A stretch of DNA of 64,000 bases. It comes from Polyangiaceae bacterium. Its GTDB lineage: Bacteria > Myxococcota_A > Polyangia > Polyangiales > Polyangiaceae. Positions 25,146-33,182 of this stretch are shown here, one piece after another. Position 1 is the first letter of the stretch. Each line of letters starts with the position of its first letter. Position numbers and translations under genes: made by a program. Under the pieces are notes generated by a model, which saw only the letters and a list, made by a program, of their open reading frames with translations, searched no databases and was not told where the DNA came from. The stretch is from assembly GCA_023150915.1 (NCBI GenBank), contig JAKLKA010000002.1:66338-130337 (forward strand), given 5' to 3'.

Positions 25146-26036
25146 TCACTTGCCCCGCTTCAAGCGCTCGATCTCGGCTTCCAGCGCGGCCACCCGCGCT
25201 TCGGCCGCCGCGGCGCGCTTGGCTTCTTCTTCGGCGCGCTTGGCTTCCTCTTCGGCGCGCTTGGCTTCTTCTTCGGCGCGCTTGGCTTCTTCTTCGGCGC
25301 GCTTGGCTTCTTCTTCGGCGCGCCTGGCTTCTTCTTCGGCGCGCTCTTCGGCGACCGCCACGCGATCGATCGCATCGGCCAGCAGCTTCTCGGCGCGCAG
25401 CGCCAGCTCTTCCGCGTCTGGAAGTGCGGCCGAGCCACTGAAGAACCTCAAGCGGTCGCTCTCGAGCGCGAGCTCGAGGCCGAGCACGCTGGACGGCCAG
25501 CGGCCGTGCTGTGGCACGATCCGTTCGTAGCTGGACGCGGACGCTTGCGCGAGCGCGTAGCCCACGAGCCGACTCGAGCGCCGGTCGTAGATGAAGTACT
25601 CCCGAATCCCGAGGCGAGCGTAGCGTTCGACGTTGAGCTCGAGATCTTTGCGATCGTCTCCGCGGTACAGCACCTCGAGGGCCAGGTCGAGCCCTCTGCC
25701 CTCGGCGCTGACCACCCACTTGTCGCGATCGTGCGGCTCGACGTCCATCACCGCGATCAGGTCCGGTGCGAACATGCGTTCCGCCGGGTAGTACACCGGA
25801 AGGTTCGACGAGAGGTACACCTTGCGACCGGTGCGTCGGAAGTACGCCTCGAGCGCGGACAGCGGGCCGTCCTTCGCCCTCCGGTGAGGATCGCCTTCCG
25901 GAGGCGAGGCCGACGGGATCTCGGACGGTAGCGCATCCACCCAGCGCTCCCGCTCCGCATCGGACAACGCCGCCCAGACCTGCTCGCTCGGCGCGCGCGG
26001 GTCACTGCCATCGAAGTCCGGGTGCCGCGAGGTCAC
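25146..26036 (-). CDS. Uma2-family (DUF820) nuclease-fold protein with long coiled coil
   Basis: This encodes 296 residues. Residues about 40-200 match the Uma2/DUF820 restriction-nuclease-like fold: FAPDLIAVMDVEPHDRDKWVV (catalytic Asp region), LDLALEVLY (Glu) and RKDLELNVERYARLGIREYFIYD. Uma2 proteins are abundant in cyanobacteria and myxobacteria; their targets are unknown. Residues about 225-296 form a highly charged coiled coil of repeated EEEAKRA heptads ending in EAEIERLKRGK, encoded by a 21-bp tandem repeat. The coil probably mediates oligomerisation. The gene converges on the antiporter gene with a 29-base gap. Confidence 0.8.
   Translation of the reverse strand: MTSRHPDFDGSDPRAPSEQVWAALSDAERERWVDALPSEIPSASPPEGDPHRRAKDGPLSALEAYFRRTGRKVYLSSNLPVYYPAERMFAPDLIAVMDVEPHDRDKWVVSAEGRGLDLALEVLYRGDDRKDLELNVERYARLGIREYFIYDRRSSRLVGYALAQASASSYERIVPQHGRWPSSVLGLELALESDRLRFFSGSAALPDAEELALRAEKLLADAIDRVAVAEERAEEEARRAEEEAKRAEEEAKRAEEEAKRAEEEAKRAEEEAKRAAAAEARVAALEAEIERLKRGK
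25212..25337. repeat. 21-bp tandem repeat, six copies, in Uma2 coiled coil
   Basis: The unit GGCGCGCTTGGCTTCTTCTT plus C (plus-strand sense) repeats six times from 25212, with single-base changes in copies 2 and 6, and part of a seventh follows. On the minus strand each unit encodes one EEEAKRA heptad. Near-identical units suggest recent expansion and probable copy-number variation between strains. Confidence 0.9.
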
Positions 26037-26186
26037 CGCCCGATACTACCACTCGATCGCCACGTCCGCCGCCGATGGCCGCGCCCCCGCAGCCCATCAG
26101 CTCTGGTCGGCGGCGCCCGAATCACTGCCAGCGAGCATGCGCCCGCGATCGGGCCGGCTGCATTGTCCGACCACCGTGCGTCGACC

Positions 26187-26576
26187 TCAGATCCGCCCGC
26201 ATCGGTCCATTCCCGCTTGGATCTCGCAGAACGTCTCCATCAGGCGAGCCGTCTGTCGCTCGAGGCAGCGACACAAGACCTTGCCGCGAGCGTCTCGAGC
26301 CACCAACTCTTGGCCTTCGATTTCGAGCCTGTCGATCTGCGAGTAGGGGACATGGCGTCGCCCGATGCCGGCGAAGCGGGTGGTCGTGAGTCCGTTCGGG
26401 TCGAGGGCCAAGCGATGTCGCCGGACTGCGAAGGCAAGCCAGACCGTCGCAATCAGCGCCAGCACGCTGAACCCGATCATTGGCTCGCTGAACAGGAGTG
26501 CCCCGCCGCAAGGCAATCCGGTCTTGACCGCCACCATCTTCATGCCCGTGGTGAAGGCGTCGTCCGGGTCCGTCAT
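26187..26576 (-). CDS. Small membrane protein with PH-like domain
   Basis: This encodes 129 residues. One clear transmembrane helix lies at about 31-50 (SVLALIATVWLAFAV), followed by a beta-rich region LALDPNGLTTTRFAGIGRRHVPYSQIDRLEIEG, typical of the bacterial PH-like domains found in small membrane proteins. A shared pattern, L-x-[DE]-x2-[AG]L then R-R-x3-[WP]-x-[QR]-[IV], is also present in the protein at 48012. The gene starts 1 base after the 463-residue helical protein gene and is certainly co-transcribed. The function is unknown; an immunity or docking role for its partner is a hypothesis only. Confidence 0.55.
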   Translation of the reverse strand: MTDPDDAFTTGMKMVAVKTGLPCGGALLFSEPMIGFSVLALIATVWLAFAVRRHRLALDPNGLTTTRFAGIGRRHVPYSQIDRLEIEGQELVARDARGKVLCRCLERQTARLMETFCEIQAGMDRCGRI

Positions 26577-26577
26577 G

Positions 26578-27969
26578 TCAGTGACTCACCGCGCCGACGC
26601 CACGCATGATGGTACCGTCCACGCCGGCGTGGACGCCGCCGTGCACGACCGCTTCGACTGCCTTGCCCGCGCCCACGCCCGCCCCCGCCGGCACCACGCG
26701 AGCCGCGACGGCCTTGCCGGCCGCTCCCACTAGATGGTGAACAGGTGGGGCCGAGAAGGCGTGGTACATGAGTGGCATCATCGCCGCGGTCATCGCCATA
26801 TGGAGGGCCGCTCCGTCGAAGTCTTTGTTGAGTTTGCCGATGGCCTTGGCCTGCTCTGCGAGGGAGCTTCCGTGCATTTTCACCTCGGCAGCGAGCGTGT
26901 CCAACTGCTTGGCCGTCTCCGCGGCAGTGGCGTGATCGCCAGCCCGAATCGCTGAAGCGCGACGCGAGTAGACCGTTTCGTACTTCTCAGCGGATCGTAA
27001 GAGCTTCACCGCGGTCTGATCGGCCGCTCGGATCTTGCTGGTCAGCTCGCCCGCCAACAGCGCACCAGCGGCGTCCGCCTCGTGCAAGGCGCGCTTCAGG
27101 GGCTGGGCGCTGCGCCTGACCGCAGCCTCGCCAGCTGCGAAAATACCGGCGCCAACCGTCCCAGCCCCAGCGCCGAGGCCAGCACTGAACTCAGCAACGC
27201 GATCGAGCTTGCCGATCGCGTGAAGCGTACGGTGCGTCTGGGCCGTGACCTTGCGCACGGCATCTGCCTGCGCTTTCGCGTTCGCCAGCGCCTGCCGAGT
27301 GAGGCCGCTCGTGTCCACCGGCGCGCGTGCCTTGGCATCGTCGGCGGCGGTTTTCGCCAGCGCTTTCTTCGTCGAGTCGATTGCGGCATCGAAGCTGTCT
27401 CCGGCCTTCATGAACGCGAGCACGTCGCCGCGCGCGCTCTTGTCCAAGCCTGCGAGCTTTGCCAGCGCCCGTTCGGCGGCCGCGTATCTCGCGAGGCCAT
27501 GTGCTCCGCTCTTCTGTACCGCCGTTGTGACCAGCTCGCGTGTGCTCCCGTCGAGGCCTCGGAGTCGCACGGCCACGAGCGCGTCGGCGCATTCCGGGCG
27601 ACGGGTCAACGTCTCTTGCACGAACGCGAAGCGTGCTTCCTTCTGGATCTCTGCAGGGGTCTTGCTCGAGCTCGCGTAGCGGGCGGCGAAGGCGGCGGGA
27701 TTCTCGCCGACGGCCTGGGCGAGCTCGCCGACCGCGCTTCGTGCGGCATCCACGCGGGACCGCCCAGCTTCGGCTTTCGCGAAGGTCGAAAGGCTCGCCT
27801 GCTTCTGCTTGTCGACCGTCTGGAGCAGGCGGGCCTTGCCCGGTGACGGTGCGCTCGCTGGTGCCGGCGCGCCCTTGTTCGAGGCTATCCCCGAGGGCTT
27901 TTCAGCGACAGAGTCTGTGCCGGGGTCGAAAGGCCGGGGGCGATGAGGCTCGGTTCGGGTGACGGTCAT
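26578..27969 (-). CDS. Large Ala-rich helical protein with glycine-zipper segments
   Basis: This encodes 463 residues with no signal peptide. The N-terminus (1-45) is Pro/Ala-rich and disordered. The middle (about 50-330) is almost entirely amphipathic helix rich in Ala, Lys and Glu. Two hydrophobic glycine/alanine stretches occur: FSAGLGAGAGTVGAGIFAAG (about 257-276) and a C-terminal one from about 415 (VGAAGKAVAARV, AGAGVGAGKAVEAVVHGGV). Such glycine zippers can insert into membranes and are common in secreted effectors, but I recognise no family. It is paired with the PH-like membrane protein gene (1-base gap) and preceded by a CGCAACT/CGA promoter-like element also found before the similar pair at 47326. 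Confidence 0.6.
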   Translation of the reverse strand: MTVTRTEPHRPRPFDPGTDSVAEKPSGIASNKGAPAPASAPSPGKARLLQTVDKQKQASLSTFAKAEAGRSRVDAARSAVGELAQAVGENPAAFAARYASSSKTPAEIQKEARFAFVQETLTRRPECADALVAVRLRGLDGSTRELVTTAVQKSGAHGLARYAAAERALAKLAGLDKSARGDVLAFMKAGDSFDAAIDSTKKALAKTAADDAKARAPVDTSGLTRQALANAKAQADAVRKVTAQTHRTLHAIGKLDRVAEFSAGLGAGAGTVGAGIFAAGEAAVRRSAQPLKRALHEADAAGALLAGELTSKIRAADQTAVKLLRSAEKYETVYSRRASAIRAGDHATAAETAKQLDTLAAEVKMHGSSLAEQAKAIGKLNKDFDGAALHMAMTAAMMPLMYHAFSAPPVHHLVGAAGKAVAARVVPAGAGVGAGKAVEAVVHGGVHAGVDGTIMRGVGAVSH

Positions 27970-27979
27970 GTTCGCCGAA

Positions 27980-28005
27980 TCGTCACCCGACCTTCGACAG
28001 TTGCG
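27980..28005 (-). promoter_or_regulatory. ECF-type promoter candidate (CGCAACT-N16-CGA)
   Basis: On the minus strand CGCAACT (28005-27999) is followed after 16 bases by CGA (27982-27980), 10 bases before the ATG of the helical protein gene. The AAC-containing -35 and CGA -10 fit extracytoplasmic-function sigma promoters in general. The same words at the same spacing precede the genes at 47326 and 56393. The short distance to the start codon would give a very short leader. Confidence 0.4.
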
Positions 28006-28170
28006 CGAAAAAGTCGGCCGGTGCCAATTTACGTCGAGCCGCCTTTCGACGGAGACTCGGTGTGCCGGGGACTGATCGCCACGTGGATCGGCCCCATCGA
28101 CGCCTGCGCTGGCGCGCGGACAGAAGTCCTGGGGTCGAAGCGCTGAGCTCGCCCGCCACGCAGGCGTCGG

Positions 28171-29079
28171 CTACAGGTGCCGAGCGAACCACCGGGTCGC
28201 GGCCTGCCGCACCTCGCCCTTCGCGTCCGCCAAGATCGAGGCGTGGGTTTCGCCCGACAGCAGGCGAAGCTCTGCAGGCCCAGCGCACGCTTGGGCAATT
28301 GCGCGCGCGTTGTCCGGTGAGACCTGTGGGTCGTCGCTGCCGTGGACGACCAGCACGGCGGCCCGAGTGCGCGCGGCAGCCTGGGCCGGAGCGGCGGCGT
28401 CGGCGTCGAAGCCCGCCCACAGCGCGCCCAGATCCACGGCCGAGTCGAGCCACACATTCGGGACCGCGGGCGCCAGGGCTGGCAGCTGCCAGCGCACGTA
28501 GTCGCGGGTCACGCTGCGCAGTGACGCGAACGACGACACGGCCACGACCGCGCGCACGCGCGGGTCACGGGCCGAGAGCTCCAGCGCGGTGGCGGCTCCA
28601 TACGAGAAGCCGTGCACGCCGACCGGGCCGAGCCGGACGCCGCGCGCTTCGAGAGCGTCGAGCGCCCCCGAGACGTCGTGCGCGTCGTCCACGCCATAGG
28701 TCAGATAGCCGCCGCTCGAGCCCCCGTGGCCGCGCAGATCGAGCAGCACCACGCGGTAGCCGGCGTCCAGGTGAGTGCGCGCGCTCGGGAGCATGCTGCG
28801 CTTGTCGAGCCGCACGCCATGGAGGAGCACCACGGTTCCGCGCGCGGGCGAGGCAGGCTCGGCGACCCAGCTCGAGAGCGCGGTGGGCCCGACGCGCAGG
28901 GTGGCGCTTTCGGCCGCGCCCAGCTCAGGCGGGCATGGGTCCCGCGTCGCGGCGGCGCGCGAGCCGTTGGGCGCGTGGGCCACGGCCCAGGCGATGCTCA
29001 CCGTTCCGACCGCGCCCGTGAGCACCGCGCCGCCCAGCGCTCGCGCAGACCAAAGCCAGACGGCACGCATGACCGCCAC
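28171..29079 (-). CDS. Alpha/beta hydrolase, membrane-anchored
   Basis: This encodes 302 residues. An N-terminal hydrophobic segment (about 8-32) looks like a signal anchor. The alpha/beta hydrolase core follows: TVVLLHGVRLDKRS (oxyanion region), LLDLRGHGGSSGG, the nucleophile elbow GVHGFSYGAA (Ser in G-F-S-Y-G), VVHGSDDPQVS (acid) and SGETHASI (His). The triad is complete, so the enzyme should be active, probably as an esterase or peptidase-like hydrolase facing the periplasm; the substrate is unknown. It starts 4 bases after the DUF2784-like gene and forms a two-gene unit with it. Either of two nearby ATGs (29079, 29070) could be the start. Confidence 0.8.
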   Translation of the reverse strand: MAVMRAVWLWSARALGGAVLTGAVGTVSIAWAVAHAPNGSRAAATRDPCPPELGAAESATLRVGPTALSSWVAEPASPARGTVVLLHGVRLDKRSMLPSARTHLDAGYRVVLLDLRGHGGSSGGYLTYGVDDAHDVSGALDALEARGVRLGPVGVHGFSYGAATALELSARDPRVRAVVAVSSFASLRSVTRDYVRWQLPALAPAVPNVWLDSAVDLGALWAGFDADAAAPAQAAARTRAAVLVVHGSDDPQVSPDNARAIAQACAGPAELRLLSGETHASILADAKGEVRQAATRWFARHL

Positions 29080-29083
29080 GAGC

Positions 29084-29509
29084 TTAGCGGGTCTCGCACG
29101 GAGTGCACGGGGCGCTTGGCGCTCGACGCCGGCGCAACCCCCGATACAGCGACCACGCGGCCGCCACGCTGGTCACGACAATGGCCGCCTGCCAGGCGTA
29201 GACCACCGATTCGGCGCTGGGCCGGATACCCGCCACGAAGTTCACCAGTCGACCGGTGAACGTGCCGTCGGCCTGGACGCCCGCGATCGCCCACAGATCG
29301 CGGGACCAGGTGGTCAGGAAGCACTCGCCCCAGAGGAAATGGGAGCCCTGCGAGAGCACCACGAAGGAGATGGCGTACACCGTGTAGGCAAAGCTGAGGC
29401 GCGGCCAGCGGTGCCAGATCAGGAGCGGCAAGCCCAGCGCCCACACCACCATCGCGGCGACGTGGAGGAAGTCCATCAGGGTGGCGAGGGCAGTCATCAC
29501 GCACCCCAT
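29084..29509 (-). CDS. DUF2784-like four-helix membrane protein
   Basis: This encodes 141 residues and four hydrophobic helices (about 9-30, 40-58, 66-82 and 105-125). The segment QGSHFLWGECFLTTWSRDLW resembles the conserved C-x-L-T-x-W/E region of the DUF2784 family of small integral membrane proteins of unknown function. The C-terminal tail is Arg/Pro-rich with two Cys. It is upstream of, and nearly contiguous with, the hydrolase gene. An internal ATG at codon 5 is an equally good start. Confidence 0.55.
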   Translation of the reverse strand: MGCVMTALATLMDFLHVAAMVVWALGLPLLIWHRWPRLSFAYTVYAISFVVLSQGSHFLWGECFLTTWSRDLWAIAGVQADGTFTGRLVNFVAGIRPSAESVVYAWQAAIVVTSVAAAWSLYRGLRRRRAPSAPCTPCETR

Positions 29510-29609
29510 GCCAGCAAGTTCTGCGCCGAGAGGGTTTACGGGCAGTTGACTCCGGCGCCGGCGCGAGGAATGCGCGGGCGCCGGGAGGGGCGAGAAAAGT
29601 CAGCGCCGA

Positions 29610-29807
29610 ATGTACGTTCTCGATCAGAACCGCGCGGGCAGTACACTGGGGTACGACACGAGCTTCGACACGAAGAGCATGGTGCGGCTTGGTGCCGAAG
29701 CGGCAGGGAAGGCGCTGTGCGTCCGCGTCAAGGGGTATGCCATTCCTCCCGCCGGTCGGCGGGTCGTGCTGGCGAGCTATTTCAGCGTCGACACTTCGAT
29801 GCGCTGA
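29610..29807 (+). CDS. Short frame resembling a C-terminal fragment of an exported protein
   Basis: This encodes 65 residues with no signal peptide and no ribosome-binding site in front of the ATG. The content (TLGYDTSFDTKSMVRLGAEA, ALCVRVKGYAIPPAGRRVV) reads like the last beta strands of a larger secreted domain. The frame is closed upstream by a TGA near 29540, so the rest is not present. It is followed 9 bases later by a well-formed lipoprotein gene. It may be a remnant. Nothing else is seen in 29510-29816. Confidence 0.35.
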   Translation: MYVLDQNRAGSTLGYDTSFDTKSMVRLGAEAAGKALCVRVKGYAIPPAGRRVVLASYFSVDTSMR

Positions 29808-29816
29808 GGAGGCACC

Positions 29817-30221
29817 ATGAACACACGGGCTCGAATGGTCTGGCTCATCAGCGTGGCTGTGGTCGTGCACGCGGCGTGTGCCACCGAGGACGATCCCAGG
29901 TCCGGGCAGTCCGGCGTAGACTGCAGCACGCTCGACCAGATGGCTTGCGCGGCGCAGGTCGGATGCACATGGAGCGGGTCCGCTTGCATCGCGTCGGACG
30001 CAGGTGGTGCCGACGCGCCAGAGTGCACCCTGCCGGCCTGTCCCGGCCCAAAGTGCGGCCAGATCTGGTCCGATGGGGGCTTCGTCTGCATCGCGCGGCC
30101 CGATTGCAGCGGGCTCGGCGCTGCGGCTTGCGGCGCAACGCTTGGCTGCCAATCGATCGCCGGACGTCTGCCTGGGGACGCAGTGAACCCGCCCGGCCGC
30201 AGGCCGAGCGATTTTCTTTGA
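29817..30221 (+). CDS. Small Cys-rich lipoprotein
   Basis: This encodes 134 residues. The signal is MNTRARMVWLISVAVVVHAAC with lipobox HAAC (Cys21). The mature part contains repeated Cys-containing segments: CSTLDQMACAAQVGCTWSGSAC and CSGLGAAACGATLGC. They resemble one another (C-x2-L-x4-AC-x5-GC) and may be internal duplicates stabilised by disulfides. A strong GGAGG ribosome-binding site lies 6 bases before the ATG. It precedes the TonB receptor gene on the same strand with an 87-base gap. The function is unknown; it is probably a surface lipoprotein. Confidence 0.65.
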   Translation: MNTRARMVWLISVAVVVHAACATEDDPRSGQSGVDCSTLDQMACAAQVGCTWSGSACIASDAGGADAPECTLPACPGPKCGQIWSDGGFVCIARPDCSGLGAAACGATLGCQSIAGRLPGDAVNPPGRRPSDFL

Positions 30222-30308
30222 ACGCCCTCGGGGCTTGGGGGCACACAGGGGCGAAACGTCGTTCACGCGCCGCGGCTGGCGCCTTCGGAACGACGCGAGA
30301 GGACCCCC

Positions 30309-32309
30309 GTGCGCCGTCGTCTCATCGCATCGATCTGGCTTGCCGCCCTGCTCTGGCCTGCGGTCTCCCGTGGTCAAGAAGACGAGGGTGACGACCTCGA
30401 ATTCGGCGCGACGGTAGAGGTCGAGGCGCCCCCCACCGAGCCCGTTCGTCGCAGCGTGCCCGCAGAGGACCTGCGCCAGGTGGCGGGTGCCCGCGGCGAC
30501 GCGCTGCGCGCGGTCGAGATCTTGCCGGGTGTGGCCCGCAGCACCAGCTACGAGGGCGGCGCGCCGGTGCTGCGCGGCGCGGGGCAGCACGAGAGCGTGG
30601 TGTTCCTCGACGGCGTGCCCGTGCCGCTGCTCTACCACTTCGGCAGCGCCACCAGCTTCTTCCCGTCCCGCTTGCTCGATCGCGTCGAGCTCTCGCCCAG
30701 TAACTTCTCGGTGCGGTACGGGCGCCTGGTGGGCGGGATCATCGAGGCGCGCACCAAGCCGCCGGCCAGCGACCGGCTGCACGCCCTGCTCGAGCTGTCG
30801 CTGATCGACAGCGCGGCCCTGGTCGAGACGCCGCTCGGTCGCGACGCATCGATGGCGGTGGGCGTGCGGCGCAGCAACCTGGACTTCTTCTTCAGTCAGC
30901 TCGTCCCCGCCGATGCGTACTCGGTGGTCGCGGCCCCGGTGTACTACGACTATCAGGCCATCGGCACGCTGCGGGTCGCGCGGGATCATCGCTTGCGGCT
31001 GATGGCCTACGGCAGCCGCGACAGCCTGAAGCTGCTGTTCTCGAAGCCGGTGCTCGACGACCCGGGCTTGCGCGGCGACATCGAGGGCGTGCTGGCGTTT
31101 CATCGAGCAAACGTCATGCTCGAGAGCACACCGGCCGGGCCTTGGTCGCAGCGTGTGTCGCTCACCGCGGGCACGCTCACTCGCGAGCAGGTCGTGGGCC
31201 CCCTGCGCCAGAAGCTCGAGAGCGTGCAGCTGCTCGGGCGGGTCGAAGAGAAGCTGACGCTGGGCAGCGCCGCCGATCTGGTGTTCGGAATCGACACCGA
31301 CGTGGAGCTTGCCGACGGCACCTATCACGGGCCACGGCCGCCAGGCCCCGAGGGTGACACCAGCATGGGGGAAGGTCTGGCGCTGTCCGAGAACATCAGC
31401 ATCCACGACGACGGCTTCGAGATCGTGCAGCCGGGCGCCTTCGTCGAGCTCACGCTGCGTCCCGATCGCCGCGTCACGCTCGTTCCCGGGCTGCGTCTCG
31501 ACTGGTACGGGCATCTGCGCCACGGCTCGATCGATCCGCGCCTTTCGGCCCGCGTCGCCCTGACGGAGAGCACCACCCTCAAGGGCGGGGTCGGGCTCTT
31601 CACCCAGCCGCCGATCTGGTACTACGCCGTGCCCGAGCTGGGGAACCCCGACATCGATCCTTACCACGCGCTCCACACCAGCTTGGGGGTCGAGCAGAAG
31701 CTCGCTGCCGGTGTGACCCTGGGCGTCGAGGGCTACTACAAGTACATCTACGACGACGTCGTCGCCGCGCCGGGCAGCCCCTACTTCGTCAATGCTGGGA
31801 GTGGTCGCATCTTCGGCTCCGAGCTGTCGCTCGAGCTTCGCCCTTCGCCCAGCACCTTCGTCTACGCGGCGTACTCGCTCTCGCGCAGCGAACGTCGCGG
31901 CCCCACCGGTCAGTGGCGCCTGTTCGACCACGATCAGACCCACGTCGCGTCGGCCACCGCGTCGCAGCGCCTGGGGGCAGGGTGGTCCGTCGGCGGGCGC
32001 TTCCGCTTCGTGAGCGGTGACCCGACCACGCCGGTAACCGGCGCGGTCTACGACGCCCGCGTCGGCGAATACCGCCCGAGCCATGGCGCCCAGAACAGCC
32101 AGCGTCGCCCGGCGTTCCACCAGCTCGACGTGCGCGTCGAGAAGGAATGGAAGATCTCGCCGCTCTCGCTCGCCGTGTATCTCGAGCTGCTGAACGCCTA
32201 CAACGCCAAGAACCAAGAAGGCACCCGCTACAGCTACGACTACTCGAAGAGCGAGGGCGTCAGCGGGCTGCCCCTCTTGCCGAACCTCGGGATCAGAGGT
32301 GAGCTGTGA
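30309..32309 (+). CDS. TonB-dependent outer-membrane receptor
   Basis: This encodes 666 residues from a GTG. After the signal peptide (about 1-22) there is a TonB-box-like GATVEVEA (33-40). A plug domain follows at about 45-165 (DALRAVEILPGVARSTSYEG, VLRGAGQHESVVFLDGVPVP, SNFSVRYGRLVGGIIEART), then a beta-barrel with aromatic-ended strands to the C-terminus. Lengths and plug motifs fit TonB-dependent transporters that import siderophores, cobalamin or glycans; no substrate-specific motif is seen. The stop overlaps the following lipoprotein start (GTGA). Its own exbB, exbD and tonB follow, so the cluster is self-sufficient for energising uptake. Confidence 0.9.
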   Translation: MRRRLIASIWLAALLWPAVSRGQEDEGDDLEFGATVEVEAPPTEPVRRSVPAEDLRQVAGARGDALRAVEILPGVARSTSYEGGAPVLRGAGQHESVVFLDGVPVPLLYHFGSATSFFPSRLLDRVELSPSNFSVRYGRLVGGIIEARTKPPASDRLHALLELSLIDSAALVETPLGRDASMAVGVRRSNLDFFFSQLVPADAYSVVAAPVYYDYQAIGTLRVARDHRLRLMAYGSRDSLKLLFSKPVLDDPGLRGDIEGVLAFHRANVMLESTPAGPWSQRVSLTAGTLTREQVVGPLRQKLESVQLLGRVEEKLTLGSAADLVFGIDTDVELADGTYHGPRPPGPEGDTSMGEGLALSENISIHDDGFEIVQPGAFVELTLRPDRRVTLVPGLRLDWYGHLRHGSIDPRLSARVALTESTTLKGGVGLFTQPPIWYYAVPELGNPDIDPYHALHTSLGVEQKLAAGVTLGVEGYYKYIYDDVVAAPGSPYFVNAGSGRIFGSELSLELRPSPSTFVYAAYSLSRSERRGPTGQWRLFDHDQTHVASATASQRLGAGWSVGGRFRFVSGDPTTPVTGAVYDARVGEYRPSHGAQNSQRRPAFHQLDVRVEKEWKISPLSLAVYLELLNAYNAKNQEGTRYSYDYSKSEGVSGLPLLPNLGIRGEL

Positions 32310-33166
32310 GAAAGCTGATCGTCTTTGCTGCGCTCGGGCTGGTCGGATGCGACGACCCGCTGGCCTACCCCCAGGACATCGATCGACTGCGCGTGCTGGG
32401 CGCACGCGCCCGCGTGGCCGGGGACGCGAGCCGCGCGTCGCCGGCGCCCGGCGAGGCCGTCTCGCTCGAGTGGCTCGTGGTGGATCCCGAGCCGGCGCCC
32501 GCACTGGGTTGGTTCTTCGAGGCCTGTCCCAGTCAGGCCCGGTCGCGCGGCGCCCCCGAGTGCAGCGGTCCGGTCTTCGCCGAGCAGGGCGCGCCGGCGC
32601 CATCCACCGCGTTGCCTCAGTTCGACTTCACGGCCGTGGATGCCGAGCGGATCTTGGTGCGCGGCTTGGTGTGCCGTGACGCGGCGGTCACGAGCCTGAG
32701 CGACGCCTGCGGTGGCGAGCACGAACGCGTGCTGTTCGAGCTGGGCGTGGGGGGCGACAACGCCAACCCCACCCTCGCGGACGCCCAGCTCACGATCGGC
32801 GGGCAGCCGTGGCCGGCGCCCGCCGATCTGGCGGAGCCCGGCTGCGCCGCAGACGATCTGCCTTCGGACAGCGATGCGAAGCTCTCCGTGCAGCTGGTGC
32901 TCGCCGCCTCGGATCGCGACCCCATCCAGGATCCGAAGGGGCTGGCCCCGCCCTTCGAACCACTGTTCGTGTCGCAGTTCTCCACGCTGGGCCACTTCGC
33001 GCGGCCCCTGTCGGTGATCGAGGGCGCCTCCGAGCAGTTCGACCTGACCGTGAGCTGGCGAGCACCCGCCGACGCCGCGGGGCAGCGAGCGCGTTTCTAC
33101 TTCGTGGTTCGCGATGGTCGCGGCGGTGTCGACTGGTCGGCCCGCACGCTCTGTCTCGCACCCTGA
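32306..33166 (+). CDS. Lipoprotein of the TonB receptor operon
   Basis: This encodes 286 residues from a GTG that overlaps the receptor stop by 4 bases. The signal is short, VRKLIVFAALGLVGC, with lipobox LVGC (Cys15). The mature part is all-beta-looking with several Cys (FEACPSQ, PECSGP, LVCRD, LSDACGG, PGCAADD) and no domain I recognise. Strict coupling to the receptor suggests it is a surface or periplasmic accessory, possibly capturing the ligand or stabilising the receptor (inference). Confidence 0.7.
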   Translation: MRKLIVFAALGLVGCDDPLAYPQDIDRLRVLGARARVAGDASRASPAPGEAVSLEWLVVDPEPAPALGWFFEACPSQARSRGAPECSGPVFAEQGAPAPSTALPQFDFTAVDAERILVRGLVCRDAAVTSLSDACGGEHERVLFELGVGGDNANPTLADAQLTIGGQPWPAPADLAEPGCAADDLPSDSDAKLSVQLVLAASDRDPIQDPKGLAPPFEPLFVSQFSTLGHFARPLSVIEGASEQFDLTVSWRAPADAAGQRARFYFVVRDGRGGVDWSARTLCLAP

Positions 33167-33182
33167 GATCGTGGAGGAAGAC

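Noticed and set aside
29515-29540. GG-N10-GC (sigma-54-like) spacing before the DUF2784-like gene on the minus strand
   Set aside because: The -24 side matches poorly and the implied start site falls inside the annotated coding start.
28998-32603. A 1201-codon open frame on the minus strand
   Set aside because: It lies antisense to the TonB receptor gene and its neighbours, has Arg/Pro-rich composition typical of antisense high-GC frames and no recognisable domain. Similar long minus-strand frames inside other plus-strand genes (for example under 43626-47327 and 50435-52162) were dropped for the same reason.
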